64,000 bases of DNA. Source: Jiangella endophytica (lineage in GTDB: Bacteria > Actinomycetota > Actinomycetes > Jiangellales > Jiangellaceae). The notes beneath the pieces are model-generated. The model was not told the DNA's origin, did not search any database, and saw only the letters and a program-made list of their open reading frames with translations. A program made the position numbers and the translations under genes. The stretch spans positions 248,001 to 312,000 of the forward strand of contig NZ_QVAI01000003.1 of assembly GCF_003427025.1 (NCBI RefSeq), in the 5' to 3' direction. Positions 48,446 to 56,477 of the stretch are shown here, piece after piece; the first letter of the stretch is position 1, and each line of letters opens with the position of its first letter.

Positions 48446-51400
48446 TCAGCCGGCGGGTGGCGCGGGAGGAGGCGGCGTGCCAGGCGGGACGCCGACCACC
48501 CGCACCGGCGTCCGCCGCCGAGCCGACGCCGGCCGAGCCGACTCCGGCGGGGGTGGCGGGGGAGGAGGAGGCGGCGGCGGAAGCTCGGCGCCGTTCACGG
48601 TCCTGGCGGTGACCCTGGCCGCATCGGGCCTCGACCGGTCCGGCCGCTCGCGCTTGCGTGCCGGCTTCGGCCGGTCGGTTCTGCCCGCCGGCATCGGCGT
48701 CGGCTGGTCCGGATCGGCTGCCGACGTGTCGTTCGACGGCTTCGGAGCCGTCGCGTCCCGATCGGCGCGGGCCGAATCCGATGCCAGCCGGGCGAGCCGA
48801 CCCCGGACTCCGTCACGCAACCGCCGGCCCCACCCTGAGGCGGCGTCCTTCGTCGCCTTCGGCGTCGCTGGTTCGGGGGTCACGGGCTTCGGGGTTGTGG
48901 CGGCCGGGGTCGCGGGCTTCGGGGTTGCGGGTTCCGGGGTTGCGGGTTCCGGGGTTGTGGCGGCCGGGGTCGCGGGCTTCGGGGTTGCGGGTTCCGGGGT
49001 TGCGGGTTCCGGGGTTGTGGCGGCCGGGGTCGCGGGCTTCGGGGTTGCGGGTTCCGGGGTTGTGGCGGCCGGGGTCGCGGGCTTCGGGGTTGCGGGTTCC
49101 GGCGTCGCCGGGCGGGTCCGCTCGTCGATGCGTGGCACGGATCCGCCGCCCTTGCCCCGCGCCGGTTTGTCCTTGCGCGCTGGCTTGTCGTTGCGCGCCG
49201 GCTCGCCCGGCGGCTCGGGGCGCCGGCTCTTCGGTGCGGCGCCGTTGCGCTGCTCCTCGCCGGGCTCGCGCTGCTCGTCCAGCCGCTCGAGCCGGATCAC
49301 CGTCAGCCGCCGCAAGGCGTCGCGACGGGCCCAGGGGACGACCTCCTGGGCATCGTGCGGGAGAGCGGCATCCTCGGCCGGAGCCGCCGGCCGCTCGTCG
49401 AGCTCGTCCAGCCGCGACGTGGTCAACCGGCGCAGCGCGTCGCGGGCCCGGACCCAGGCCGGCCCACTCTGCTCCTCGCGTGGCTCGGGCTTCTGCTCCT
49501 GCGGCGGCGGCTCTTGGTCGAGCTGCTCCAGCCGCGATGTGGTCAACCGGCGCAGGGTGTCGCGGGCGCGGACCCAGTCGGGCCCCTTCTGGTCGTCCTG
49601 TGGTTCCTCGACGGGTCCTGGCGGAGCCGCCTTGGTGCGGCCGAACGCCGCCCGGAGCCGCGTGCGCCATGGCGTCGCCGGCTCGGCGTTTCCGGTGTCG
49701 GACTCGGTCGGCTCGTTCGTGGTGCCGGTGTCGGTCGGCTCGTTCGTGGTGCCGGTGTCGGCCGGCCGGTTCGTGGTGCCGGACTCGGTCGGCGGCCGGT
49801 CCGGCCACGACGCGGAGATGCGATGGCTCATGGCCCGGCGCAGCTCGAGCTTCGAGCGGCTCGGGCCGGTCTCGGTGGCCGGCTGTTCGGCCGGTTTCGG
49901 GTCGTCGGGCTTCGGCTCGGCGGGCGTCTGCTGGGTGGGCTTCGGCTGGGTGGGCGTCGGCTGGGTGGGCGTCGGTTCGGTCGCCGCCGCGTCGGCTTCG
50001 GACGTTCGGCGGGTGGCGGCGAGCCTCCTGGTGAGAGCGTCGCGGAGCTGGGCGCGGGACCGCCCGGCGCGGGTGCTCTCGGTCTGCGGTGCCGGTTGCC
50101 GTCGGCCGCCGAGCTGTGCCGCGTCCGCGGCCTCGGCGGGCGGCTCGGCTGCGGGCTCGGCCGGCGGTCCGGCCGGCGAGTCGGCCGGCGATTCGGCGGG
50201 CGGCTGCGCAGCAGGCGGCTTCGTGCGCGTGCGCGGCGCGCCGAACGTACGGCGGATCACGCCCGACGGGCGAGTCGCCGACTGAGCGGCGACGCTCTCG
50301 GACCGCGCCTGGAGCTCGCGCTCCTGCACCGGCTCCGGTTCGCTCTCTGGCTCCAGCCGCGTCACGAGCTCGGGTCGCTCCGACGATTCGGTCCGGGTGG
50401 ACGGCACGGGCTGGAGGTCCGGCTCGGCGTGTGCGGCCTGCGTCGGCTGGGCGGCGGGCTCGGATTGCGCTGCTGGCTCGGCCGGCGTCGCGGGCTCGGG
50501 ACGAGACGCCGGCTCGGACCGCGGGGCTGGCTCGGTCTGGGCAGCCGGCTCGGCCAGGGTCGCCGGCTCGGCCAGGGTCGCCGGATCGGAGCCAGCGCCC
50601 GGCTCCGGATGCGTGGCCCGGTCCAGCTCGGCCGACCGTTCAGACGGCGCCGATGGCTCCTGAACCGGCATCGCCGAGACCGAGGAGCCGGCGGGTTCGT
50701 GCCCGTCTCGTCGGGCATCCGGGTGGGAAACGGCGAGTGCTGCGGTGCTGGTCGCCGCCCCTGCCGCGACCTCCGCAGTCTCGTCGTCGGCGACCTCGCC
50801 GGCGGCGGCCACGCCGGAATCGGCGGACGCTCCATCAGCGGCCCCGCTGACCTCGGCCCGACCGTTCGTGGTGGGACTGATCGTGGTTCGACCGGCCATC
50901 GCATGGGTCGGCGCAGTCGGCGCGGCCGTCGTCGGATCGGTCGTGGCCCGATCGGCGGTCGCCGAGCCGGCCGGGGCCGGAGTGGCCGTCGCCAGGTTCG
51001 CATCAGCCAGAGTCGCCGCCGCCGGATCAGCCGCGGCGGGACTGCTTGTCGCTGGGCCGAGCGCGAGTGAAGGGGCTCCACCTGCCGCATCGCCGGCAGC
51101 CATCCCGCCGGCCGTCACCCCGCGGGTCGCCACGCCGCCCGCCGCCACCCTGCTGGTCGCCGCCAGCCCGGCGATCGCCGGCCGCTGCCGCGGCCGGACC
51201 GGGCCGAACCGGCGCCGCATCGCGACCCGCAGCCGCACCCGGGCGCGATCCGCGATGGCCAGCGTCGCCAACGCTCCCGTCGCCGCCACCACGAGGGTCG
51301 CTACCGCGCGCAACTCCGTCGGGACCCGGGTCAGCGGCCCCCAGCCTTCGAACGTCCCCAACGCGGCCAGTCCGGCCAGGACAGCCGCCACCACGATGCC

Positions 51401-51676
51401 GCCGCGATGCGGGCGCGGGACCTCCGGCTGGGGCTGCGCCTCCCAGGCGATCAGCCCGCCCATCGCGGCCAGCGAGAAGCCGAGGACGCTGCCGAGTCCG
51501 CCGAGGTCGGCGAATCCCATGATGAGGCCCGCGGTCACCAGCAGCCGCGTGGGCAGTCCGGCGGCGTCGCGGCGGCGCGCCGGGAGCCAGGCGATGATGC
51601 AGCCGAGGCCGAGCAGCAGCACCACACCGGCGGCGGTGAGGAGGAGGCTGTTGTCGGCGTCGAACATATCCGACAT
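48446..51676 (-). CDS. Large membrane-anchored repeat-rich protein of unknown function
   Basis: I do not recognise this 1076-residue protein. The first 145 residues contain four to five hydrophobic segments (about 8-28, 45-60, 62-80, 91-110, 122-143). The remaining 930 are Ala/Pro/Thr/Glu-rich and predicted disordered. Within them at least seven short amphipathic helices of one type recur, separated by flexible linkers: RAQLRDALTRRL (about 540), KLELRRAMSHRI (610), WRTRLRAAFGR (670), WVRARDTLRRLTTSRL (700), WVRARDALRRLTTSRL (738), WARRDALRRLTVIRL (780) and WGRRLRDGVRGRL (950). A PEPATPKPATPAATT array (about 860-935) and a 12-proline tract follow. It lies divergent from the dioxygenase-like gene and convergent with no gene on its 3' side. 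It could be a scaffold or surface-tethering protein. Confidence 0.8.
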   Translation of the reverse strand: MSDMFDADNSLLLTAAGVVLLLGLGCIIAWLPARRRDAAGLPTRLLVTAGLIMGFADLGGLGSVLGFSLAAMGGLIAWEAQPQPEVPRPHRGGIVVAAVLAGLAALGTFEGWGPLTRVPTELRAVATLVVAATGALATLAIADRARVRLRVAMRRRFGPVRPRQRPAIAGLAATSRVAAGGVATRGVTAGGMAAGDAAGGAPSLALGPATSSPAAADPAAATLADANLATATPAPAGSATADRATTDPTTAAPTAPTHAMAGRTTISPTTNGRAEVSGAADGASADSGVAAAGEVADDETAEVAAGAATSTAALAVSHPDARRDGHEPAGSSVSAMPVQEPSAPSERSAELDRATHPEPGAGSDPATLAEPATLAEPAAQTEPAPRSEPASRPEPATPAEPAAQSEPAAQPTQAAHAEPDLQPVPSTRTESSERPELVTRLEPESEPEPVQERELQARSESVAAQSATRPSGVIRRTFGAPRTRTKPPAAQPPAESPADSPAGPPAEPAAEPPAEAADAAQLGGRRQPAPQTESTRAGRSRAQLRDALTRRLAATRRTSEADAAATEPTPTQPTPTQPKPTQQTPAEPKPDDPKPAEQPATETGPSRSKLELRRAMSHRISASWPDRPPTESGTTNRPADTGTTNEPTDTGTTNEPTESDTGNAEPATPWRTRLRAAFGRTKAAPPGPVEEPQDDQKGPDWVRARDTLRRLTTSRLEQLDQEPPPQEQKPEPREEQSGPAWVRARDALRRLTTSRLDELDERPAAPAEDAALPHDAQEVVPWARRDALRRLTVIRLERLDEQREPGEEQRNGAAPKSRRPEPPGEPARNDKPARKDKPARGKGGGSVPRIDERTRPATPEPATPKPATPAATTPEPATPKPATPAATTPEPATPEPATPKPATPAATTPEPATPEPATPKPATPAATTPKPVTPEPATPKATKDAASGWGRRLRDGVRGRLARLASDSARADRDATAPKPSNDTSAADPDQPTPMPAGRTDRPKPARKRERPDRSRPDAARVTARTVNGAELPPPPPPPPPPPPESARPASARRRTPVRVVGVPPGTPPPPAPPAG
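48886..49107. repeat. 60-bp in-frame tandem repeat inside the large repeat protein gene
   Basis: 48901-48960 and 48961-49020 are identical 60-mers, with partial copies before and after. Each is made of 15-bp sub-units (five codons), so copy changes keep the frame. They encode the Pro-Ala-Thr array. Such arrays vary in number between strains. Confidence 0.9.
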
Positions 51677-51721
51677 TCGACCATGAAGAAGGTCGGTGGC
51701 GCAGCCGGGCCGCGCCGCATC

Positions 51722-51727
51722 TAGGCT
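51722..51727 (+). promoter_or_regulatory. Putative -10 element of the dioxygenase-like gene
   Basis: TAGGCT ends six bases before the GTG at 51734, again pointing to leaderless transcription. Confidence 0.35.
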
Positions 51728-51733
51728 TCGGTT

Positions 51734-52432
51734 GTGCTCATCGCCGCCGCGATCTGCCCATATCCGCCTCTTATGGCGGTTTCCGACGACCGCCGGCTGG
51801 ACGACGTCCGGGTGGCCTGCTGGTCCGCACTGGACGACCTCCGGGCGGCGAGTCCCGACGTCCTGGTGGTGGTCGGGCCGGGTGAGTCGACGGCGGACGA
51901 GGCGGCGCGGGTCGGCAGCCTCGCGGCCTACGGCGTCGACGTCACGGTCGCGCTGCCTGGGGACGAAGCGCCCCCAGCGGAGCCGAACCTGCCGTTGTCG
52001 GTCAGCGTCGGTGCCTGGTTGCTGCAGCGTGGCGGCTGGGACGGGCCGGTGACGTCGGCCACGGTGGCCGGCGACGCGGGTGACGGCGACTGCGTCGAGC
52101 TGGGCCGGCGCATCGCGGGCCGGGCCGATCGCGTCGCGCTGCTCGTGATGGCCGACGGGTCGCCGCTGCGGGCGGACACCACGCCGCGGGAGCTGCGCGC
52201 GAAGGCCGAGAGCTACGACGCCGCGCTGGCGGGTGCCCTACGCGACGGCGATCCGCAACGGCTGCTGGACCTCGACGCGGAGCTGTCCGCGGAGGTCGGG
52301 TCGCCCGGACGCAAGGCGCTGCGGGTGCTCGCGGGCGCCGCCGACGACGGGCTGTTCGACGCCGAGGTCGGCTACGACGGCGCACCGTACGGCGTCGGTT
52401 ACCTGGTCGGCGTCTGGGAGCGGCACGGCTGA
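51734..52432 (+). CDS. Class III extradiol dioxygenase-like (subunit B-like) protein
   Basis: A 232-residue protein with the LigB/MEMO-like start: LIAAAICPYPPLM (residues 2-14). VLVVVGPGEST and a C-terminal APYGVGYLVGVWER follow. Expected iron-ligand histidines of true dioxygenases are largely missing: the early CPYPPLM lacks the usual His pair. This suggests a structural relative rather than an active enzyme. Its place before miaA and dapF is conserved in actinobacteria. It is divergent from the large repeat-protein gene (58 bp between starts). It is cytoplasmic; function unknown. Confidence 0.8.
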   Translation: MLIAAAICPYPPLMAVSDDRRLDDVRVACWSALDDLRAASPDVLVVVGPGESTADEAARVGSLAAYGVDVTVALPGDEAPPAEPNLPLSVSVGAWLLQRGGWDGPVTSATVAGDAGDGDCVELGRRIAGRADRVALLVMADGSPLRADTTPRELRAKAESYDAALAGALRDGDPQRLLDLDAELSAEVGSPGRKALRVLAGAADDGLFDAEVGYDGAPYGVGYLVGVWERHG

Positions 52433-52469
52433 CCGCGCGCGCCGCTCCCGTGCCGGAAGCGGCGAGGCG

Positions 52470-52676
52470 TCAGGACGGCTTGTCCTCGCCCTTCTCGCCG
52501 TCGAGGCCGTCGATGAAGTCGCGGGCCTTGTCGTCGACGCCTTCGAGGTGCTCGCTGTACTTGCCGCCGGTCTTGTCGTCGATGAAGTCCGTCGCCTTGT
52601 CGACGCCGTCGCTGACCTTGTCGGCGTTGCCGGACACCAGGTCCTGGACCTTGTTCTTGATCTCGTCGAAGCCCAT
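52470..52676 (-). CDS. MT0933-family antitoxin-like protein
   Basis: A 68-residue acidic/basic helical protein, MGFDEIKNKVQDLVSGNADK onward, with heptad-like repeats (VSDGVDKATDFIDDKTGGKYSEH). It matches the MT0933/Rv0909-like antitoxin family. GAGGGGAA lies upstream of the ATG. In Mycobacterium the partner is an SRPBCC-type toxin gene next door; here no such gene is adjacent. It may be a stand-alone stress or membrane-related protein of the same fold. It is convergent with the dioxygenase-like gene and divergent from miaA. Confidence 0.75.
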   Translation of the reverse strand: MGFDEIKNKVQDLVSGNADKVSDGVDKATDFIDDKTGGKYSEHLEGVDDKARDFIDGLDGEKGEDKPS

Positions 52677-52827
52677 GATCGGCACTTCCCCTCGTTGACG
52701 TGCGCCGCCGGGCCGCCCGCTGCGACTCGACCAGCGCTCCCACCGACGTTCATACCCCCACCCACCACGGCCCGCAACGCGTTCGGAACATTCCGGCGGC
52801 GCCCGGCCGGCATGGCACACTCGGCGG

Positions 52828-53742
52828 GTGAGTCAGCACGTCCCCGTCGTCGCCGTCGTCGGGCCCACCGCCGCGGGCAAGAGCGATCTCGCCGTCGACC
52901 TCGCGCTTCGGCTGGACGGCGAGGTCGTCAACGCCGACTCCATGCAGCTCTACCGCGGCATGGACATCGGCACCGCGAAACTGGCGCCGCGCGAGCGCCG
53001 GGGCGTCCCGCACCACCTCCTCGACCTGTACGAGGTCACCCGCCCGGCCACCGTCGCGGAGTTCCAGCAGCTGGCCCGCGACGCCATCGACGACTGTCGA
53101 TCCCGCGGCGTCACCCCGATCCTGGTCGGCGGCAGTGCGCTCTACGTCCGCGCGGTCCTCGACCGGTTCGAGTTCCCCGGCACCGATCCCGGCGTCCGGG
53201 CCCGGCTGGAGGACGAGCTCGCGCGGGTCGGCGCGGCGGCCCTGCACCAGCGGCTGGCGGGGCGGGACCCCGCCGCCGCGGCCGCGATCCTGCCCACCAA
53301 CGGCCGCCGGGTCGTGCGCGCACTCGAGGTCATCGAGCTGACCGGCCGCCCGTTCACCGCCACGCTGCCGCCGCGCGAGTACCACTACGACGACGTCGTG
53401 CAGATCGGCCTGGACGTCCCGCGCGACGTCCTCGACGAGCGCATCGAGCGACGGGTCGACGTCATGTGGGAGCTGGGCCTGGTCGACGAGGTCCGCGGCC
53501 TGGAGGCGTGCGGCCTGCGCGACGGCCCGACGGCGAGCCGGGCACTGGGCTACGCGCAGGTGCTCGCCCACCTCGCGGGCGACCTCACCGAGGATGCCGC
53601 CCGCGCCGAGACGGTGCAGCTCACGCGCCGGTTCGCCCGCCGCCAGCACGCCTGGTTCGGCAAGGACGACCGCATCGGCTGGGTGCCGTTCGACGCCAAT
53701 GACCGGTTGGAGCGCGCTCTGACCTACCATCGTCGGTCGTGA
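52828..53742 (+). CDS. miaA: tRNA dimethylallyltransferase MiaA
   Basis: MiaA transfers a dimethylallyl group to A37 of UNN-reading tRNAs; MiaB then methylthiolates it. The 304-residue protein has the P-loop GPTAAGKS (residues 12-19), LDGEVVNADSMQLYRGMDIGTAK, and PHHLLDLYEV. The insertion and RRFARRQHAWFGKD stretches are characteristic. GTG start at 52828. Its stop overlaps the dapF start as GTGA, so the two are coupled. Confidence 0.96.
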   Translation: MSQHVPVVAVVGPTAAGKSDLAVDLALRLDGEVVNADSMQLYRGMDIGTAKLAPRERRGVPHHLLDLYEVTRPATVAEFQQLARDAIDDCRSRGVTPILVGGSALYVRAVLDRFEFPGTDPGVRARLEDELARVGAAALHQRLAGRDPAAAAAILPTNGRRVVRALEVIELTGRPFTATLPPREYHYDDVVQIGLDVPRDVLDERIERRVDVMWELGLVDEVRGLEACGLRDGPTASRALGYAQVLAHLAGDLTEDAARAETVQLTRRFARRQHAWFGKDDRIGWVPFDANDRLERALTYHRRS

Positions 53743-54578
53743 GCGGCATCTCCTTCGTCAAGGGCCATGGCACCCAGAACGACTTCGTGGTCATTCCGGA
53801 CGCCGACGGCGCCCTGGCCGAGCGCCTCGACGAGCAGACGGTGCGGCGGCTGGCCGACCGGTACTCCGGCATCGGCGCCGACGGCGTCATCCGCGTCACC
53901 CGTACGGAGACCGCCGACGAGGTCCGCGAGCTGGCCGACGACGCCGAGTGGTTCATGGACTACCGCAACGCCGACGGCTCCGTCGCCGAGATGTGCGGCA
54001 ACGGCGTGCGCGTCATGGCCCGCTACCTCTGGGAGAACGGCCTGGTCGAGGGGCCTGTCCTGGCCGTGGCGACCCGCGGCGGGGTCCGCACCGTGCACGC
54101 CGAGCCCGACGGCCAGATCACCGTCGAGATGGGCCGGGCCAAGCCGGCCGCCACCCGTCAGCTGGCCTTCGTCGCCATCGGCGGGCACACCTGGGAGGCC
54201 ACGCCGGTCCGGGTGCCTAACCCGCACGCCGTCGTGTTCGTCGACGACCTGGAGGCGCCCGGACCGCTCACATCCGCGCCGGACCTGCGGCCAGCGTCGG
54301 TCTTCCCCGACTCCGCGAACGTCGAGTTCGTCGTCGACCGGGGGCACAAGCACATCGCGCTGCGGGTGTGGGAGCGCGGCGTCGGTGAGACCCGGTCCTG
54401 CGGCACCGGCGTCTGCGCGGCAGCATGGGCGGCCATGCGGCGCGACGGCGTCGGCGTCGGCGCTCGCTACCTGGTCGATGTACCCGGCGGCCGGCTGGTC
54501 GTCACGGAGCGGCCGGACGGTGAACTGCTGCTCACCGGCCCTGCGGTGCTGGGCCTGCGGGGTACCGTCGAGCTCTGA
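53739..54578 (+). CDS. dapF: Diaminopimelate epimerase
   Basis: DapF converts LL- to meso-diaminopimelate for peptidoglycan and lysine. The 279-residue protein has both active-site cysteines: Cys86 in NADGSVAEMCGNGVR and Cys221 in GETRSCGTGVCAAA. FVKGHGTQNDFVVI near the N-terminus is typical. It is coupled to miaA by GTGA. Length is normal. A terminator-like hairpin and a perfect CRP-type site follow. Confidence 0.96.
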   Translation: MSGISFVKGHGTQNDFVVIPDADGALAERLDEQTVRRLADRYSGIGADGVIRVTRTETADEVRELADDAEWFMDYRNADGSVAEMCGNGVRVMARYLWENGLVEGPVLAVATRGGVRTVHAEPDGQITVEMGRAKPAATRQLAFVAIGGHTWEATPVRVPNPHAVVFVDDLEAPGPLTSAPDLRPASVFPDSANVEFVVDRGHKHIALRVWERGVGETRSCGTGVCAAAWAAMRRDGVGVGARYLVDVPGGRLVVTERPDGELLLTGPAVLGLRGTVEL

Positions 54579-54587
54579 CGATCGCGA

Positions 54588-54603
54588 TGTGACCCAGATC
54601 ACA
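54588..54603. promoter_or_regulatory. Perfect CRP/FNR-type binding site
   Basis: TGTGACCCAGATCACA contains the exact TGTGA-N6-TCACA palindrome recognised by CRP/GlxR-type cAMP receptor proteins. It lies nine bases after the dapF stop and upstream of a possible 54-codon gene and hflX. Confidence 0.7.
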
Positions 54604-54622
54604 GCATCCTGGGAAACCCCGA

Positions 54623-54655
54623 GGACGTCTCCTTCAGTAGAAGGAGCACGACGTC
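54623..54655 (+). terminator. Hairpin after dapF
   Basis: CTCCTTC and GAAGGAG (around AGTA) form a 7-bp stem with GACGT/ACGTC flanks that can extend it. It is a likely terminator of miaA-dapF. Confidence 0.5.
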
Positions 54656-54751
54656 AGACTCGCGGTCGATGCAACCGCCGGGGAGCGGGCCTAACGTTGT
54701 GAGCGTGGGGCGGCAACGGGGCCGGCCGCGCGCCTGACGGGAGGCGAAGCC

Positions 54752-54916
54752 ATGGGTGCAACGGAGAAGCAGCGGCGCGAAGCCGTGCTGCAGGAAGTGG
54801 CCAGGCGCGCCCAGGAGAAGTCCACGGGCAAGGCCGGACGACGAGCGGCCACGTTGCGCGCCGCGGCGAAATTAAGGTGGGCGGCGTCCACCGGGTCGAG
54901 CTATGGTCGCTCCTGA
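54752..54916 (+). CDS. Possible small basic protein (54 residues) with a TTA codon
   Basis: An open frame ATG-GGT-GCA at 54752 to TGA at 54914-54916 encodes MGATEKQRREAVLQEVARRA followed by 34 more residues. It is helical and strongly basic. A GGGAGG ribosome binding site lies seven bases before the ATG, good evidence for translation. Codon 41 is TTA, the rarest leucine codon in such genomes and a possible bldA-like control point. It begins 136 bp after the CRP-type site and ends 27 bp before the hflX start. No family is recognised. Confidence 0.45.
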   Translation: MGATEKQRREAVLQEVARRAQEKSTGKAGRRAATLRAAAKLRWAASTGSSYGRS

Positions 54917-54943
54917 ACACGTCTTTCGGCGAAAGCAGGAGAA

Positions 54944-56407
54944 TTGAGCAATAGTCCAGGCCACGCATACAACCCCTATGACGACTCCGCCGAGGTGCCG
55001 GAGGTCGATGAGTTCGACCTCCTGGACGGCGACACCACCGGGGACTACGACCTGGACGAGCGGCACGCGCTGCGGCGCGTGGCGGGCCTGTCGACCGAGC
55101 TCGAGGACGTCACCGAGGTCGAGTACCGGCGGCTGCGGCTCGAGCGGGTCGTGCTCGTCGGCGTCTGGCCGGGCGGGTCGTTCATCGAGGCGGAGAACTC
55201 CCTCGCCGAGCTGGCGGCGCTGGCCGAGACGGCCGGCTCGCAGGTGCTCGAGGCGCTCGCCCAGCGTCGGCTGAAGCCCGACCCCGCCACCTTCATCGGC
55301 TCCGGCAAGGTCGAGGAGCTGCGCGAGGTCGTGCAGGCCCAGGGTGCCGACACCGTCATCGTCGACGGTGAGCTGTCGGCATCGCAGCTGCGCAACCTCG
55401 AGGACAAGGTCGGCATCAAGGTCGTCGACCGCACCATGCTGATCCTCGACATCTTCGCCCAGCATGCGAAGAGCCGCGAGGGCAAGGCGCAGGTCGAGCT
55501 GGCCCAGCTCGAGTACCTCTCCCAGCGGCTGCGCGGGTGGGGCGCGAGCCTCTCCCGGCAGGCCGGTGGTCGCGCCGGCGGCGCCGGTGGCGGCGTCGGC
55601 ACCCGCGGTCCCGGTGAGACCAAGCTCGAGACCGACCGCAGGCGCATCCGTACCCGGGTCGCCAAGCTACGTCGCGAGCTCGCCGACATGCGCACGGCCC
55701 GCGACACCAAGCGGGCCGACCGCCGCCGCAACGCGGTGCCCGCGGTCTCGATCGTGGGCTACACCAACGCCGGCAAGTCGTCGCTGCTCAACCGCCTCAC
55801 GGGCGCGGGCGTGCTGGTCGAGGACGCGCTGTTCGCGACCCTCGACCCCACCGTGCGCCGGTCGCAGACGGCCGAGGGCCGGGTGTTCACGCTCGCCGAC
55901 ACCGTCGGGTTCGTCCGGCACCTGCCGCACGAGCTGGTCGAGTCGTTCCGGTCGACGCTCGAGGAGGTCGCCGACGCCGACCTGCTGGTGCATGTCGTCG
56001 ACGGCTCGCACCCCGACCCCGAGGGCCAGCTGACGGCGGTGCGCTCGGTGCTCGCCGACATCGGCGCCAGCGGCGTGCGCGAGGTCGTCGCCGTCAACAA
56101 GTCCGACGCCGCCGACCCCATGGTGATGGCCCGGCTGCTGCGCAACGAGCCGCACGCGGTCTCCGTCTCCGCCCGCACGGGCGCCGGCGTCGACAAACTC
56201 CGTGCGCTCATCGAGAGCGAGCTGCCCCAGCCGCCGATCGAGGTCGACGCGCTGGTGCCGTACGACCACGGTGAGCTGGTGGCGCGCATGCACAGTGTCG
56301 GCGAGGTGTTGTCGGTCGACCACGAGGCCGAGGGCACGCGGGTTCGGGCGCGGGTGCCCGAGTCGTTGGCCGCGGCGCTCGAGCCCTACACCGTCGCCGC
56401 TCGCTGA
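54944..56407 (+). CDS. hflX: GTPase HflX
   Basis: HflX is a ribosome-binding GTPase that splits stalled or heat-stressed ribosomes. The 487-residue protein has an acidic N-terminal extension and the HflX subdomain (about 85-235: DPATFIGSGKVEELREV, HAKSREGKAQVELAQLEYLSQRL). A Gly-rich linker GRAGGAGGGVGTRGPGE follows, then the G domain (G1 GYTNAGKSS, G3 DTVGF, G4 NKSD). The start is TTG at 54944 with AGGAG close upstream. A strong terminator follows. Confidence 0.95.
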   Translation: MSNSPGHAYNPYDDSAEVPEVDEFDLLDGDTTGDYDLDERHALRRVAGLSTELEDVTEVEYRRLRLERVVLVGVWPGGSFIEAENSLAELAALAETAGSQVLEALAQRRLKPDPATFIGSGKVEELREVVQAQGADTVIVDGELSASQLRNLEDKVGIKVVDRTMLILDIFAQHAKSREGKAQVELAQLEYLSQRLRGWGASLSRQAGGRAGGAGGGVGTRGPGETKLETDRRRIRTRVAKLRRELADMRTARDTKRADRRRNAVPAVSIVGYTNAGKSSLLNRLTGAGVLVEDALFATLDPTVRRSQTAEGRVFTLADTVGFVRHLPHELVESFRSTLEEVADADLLVHVVDGSHPDPEGQLTAVRSVLADIGASGVREVVAVNKSDAADPMVMARLLRNEPHAVSVSARTGAGVDKLRALIESELPQPPIEVDALVPYDHGELVARMHSVGEVLSVDHEAEGTRVRARVPESLAAALEPYTVAAR

Positions 56408-56430
56408 TTCGTCGCAAGGGCCGAAGAGAG

Positions 56431-56470
56431 GGGAGTGGCGCGTGCTCGCGTGAGGGCACGCGCCACTCCC
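56431..56470. terminator. Bidirectional terminator between hflX and the S9 peptidase gene
   Basis: GGGAGTGGCGCGTGC (56431-56445) pairs perfectly with GCACGCGCCACTCCC (56456-56470), a 15-bp stem with a ten-base loop between convergent genes. Confidence 0.85.
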
Positions 56471-56477
56471 GTATCTG

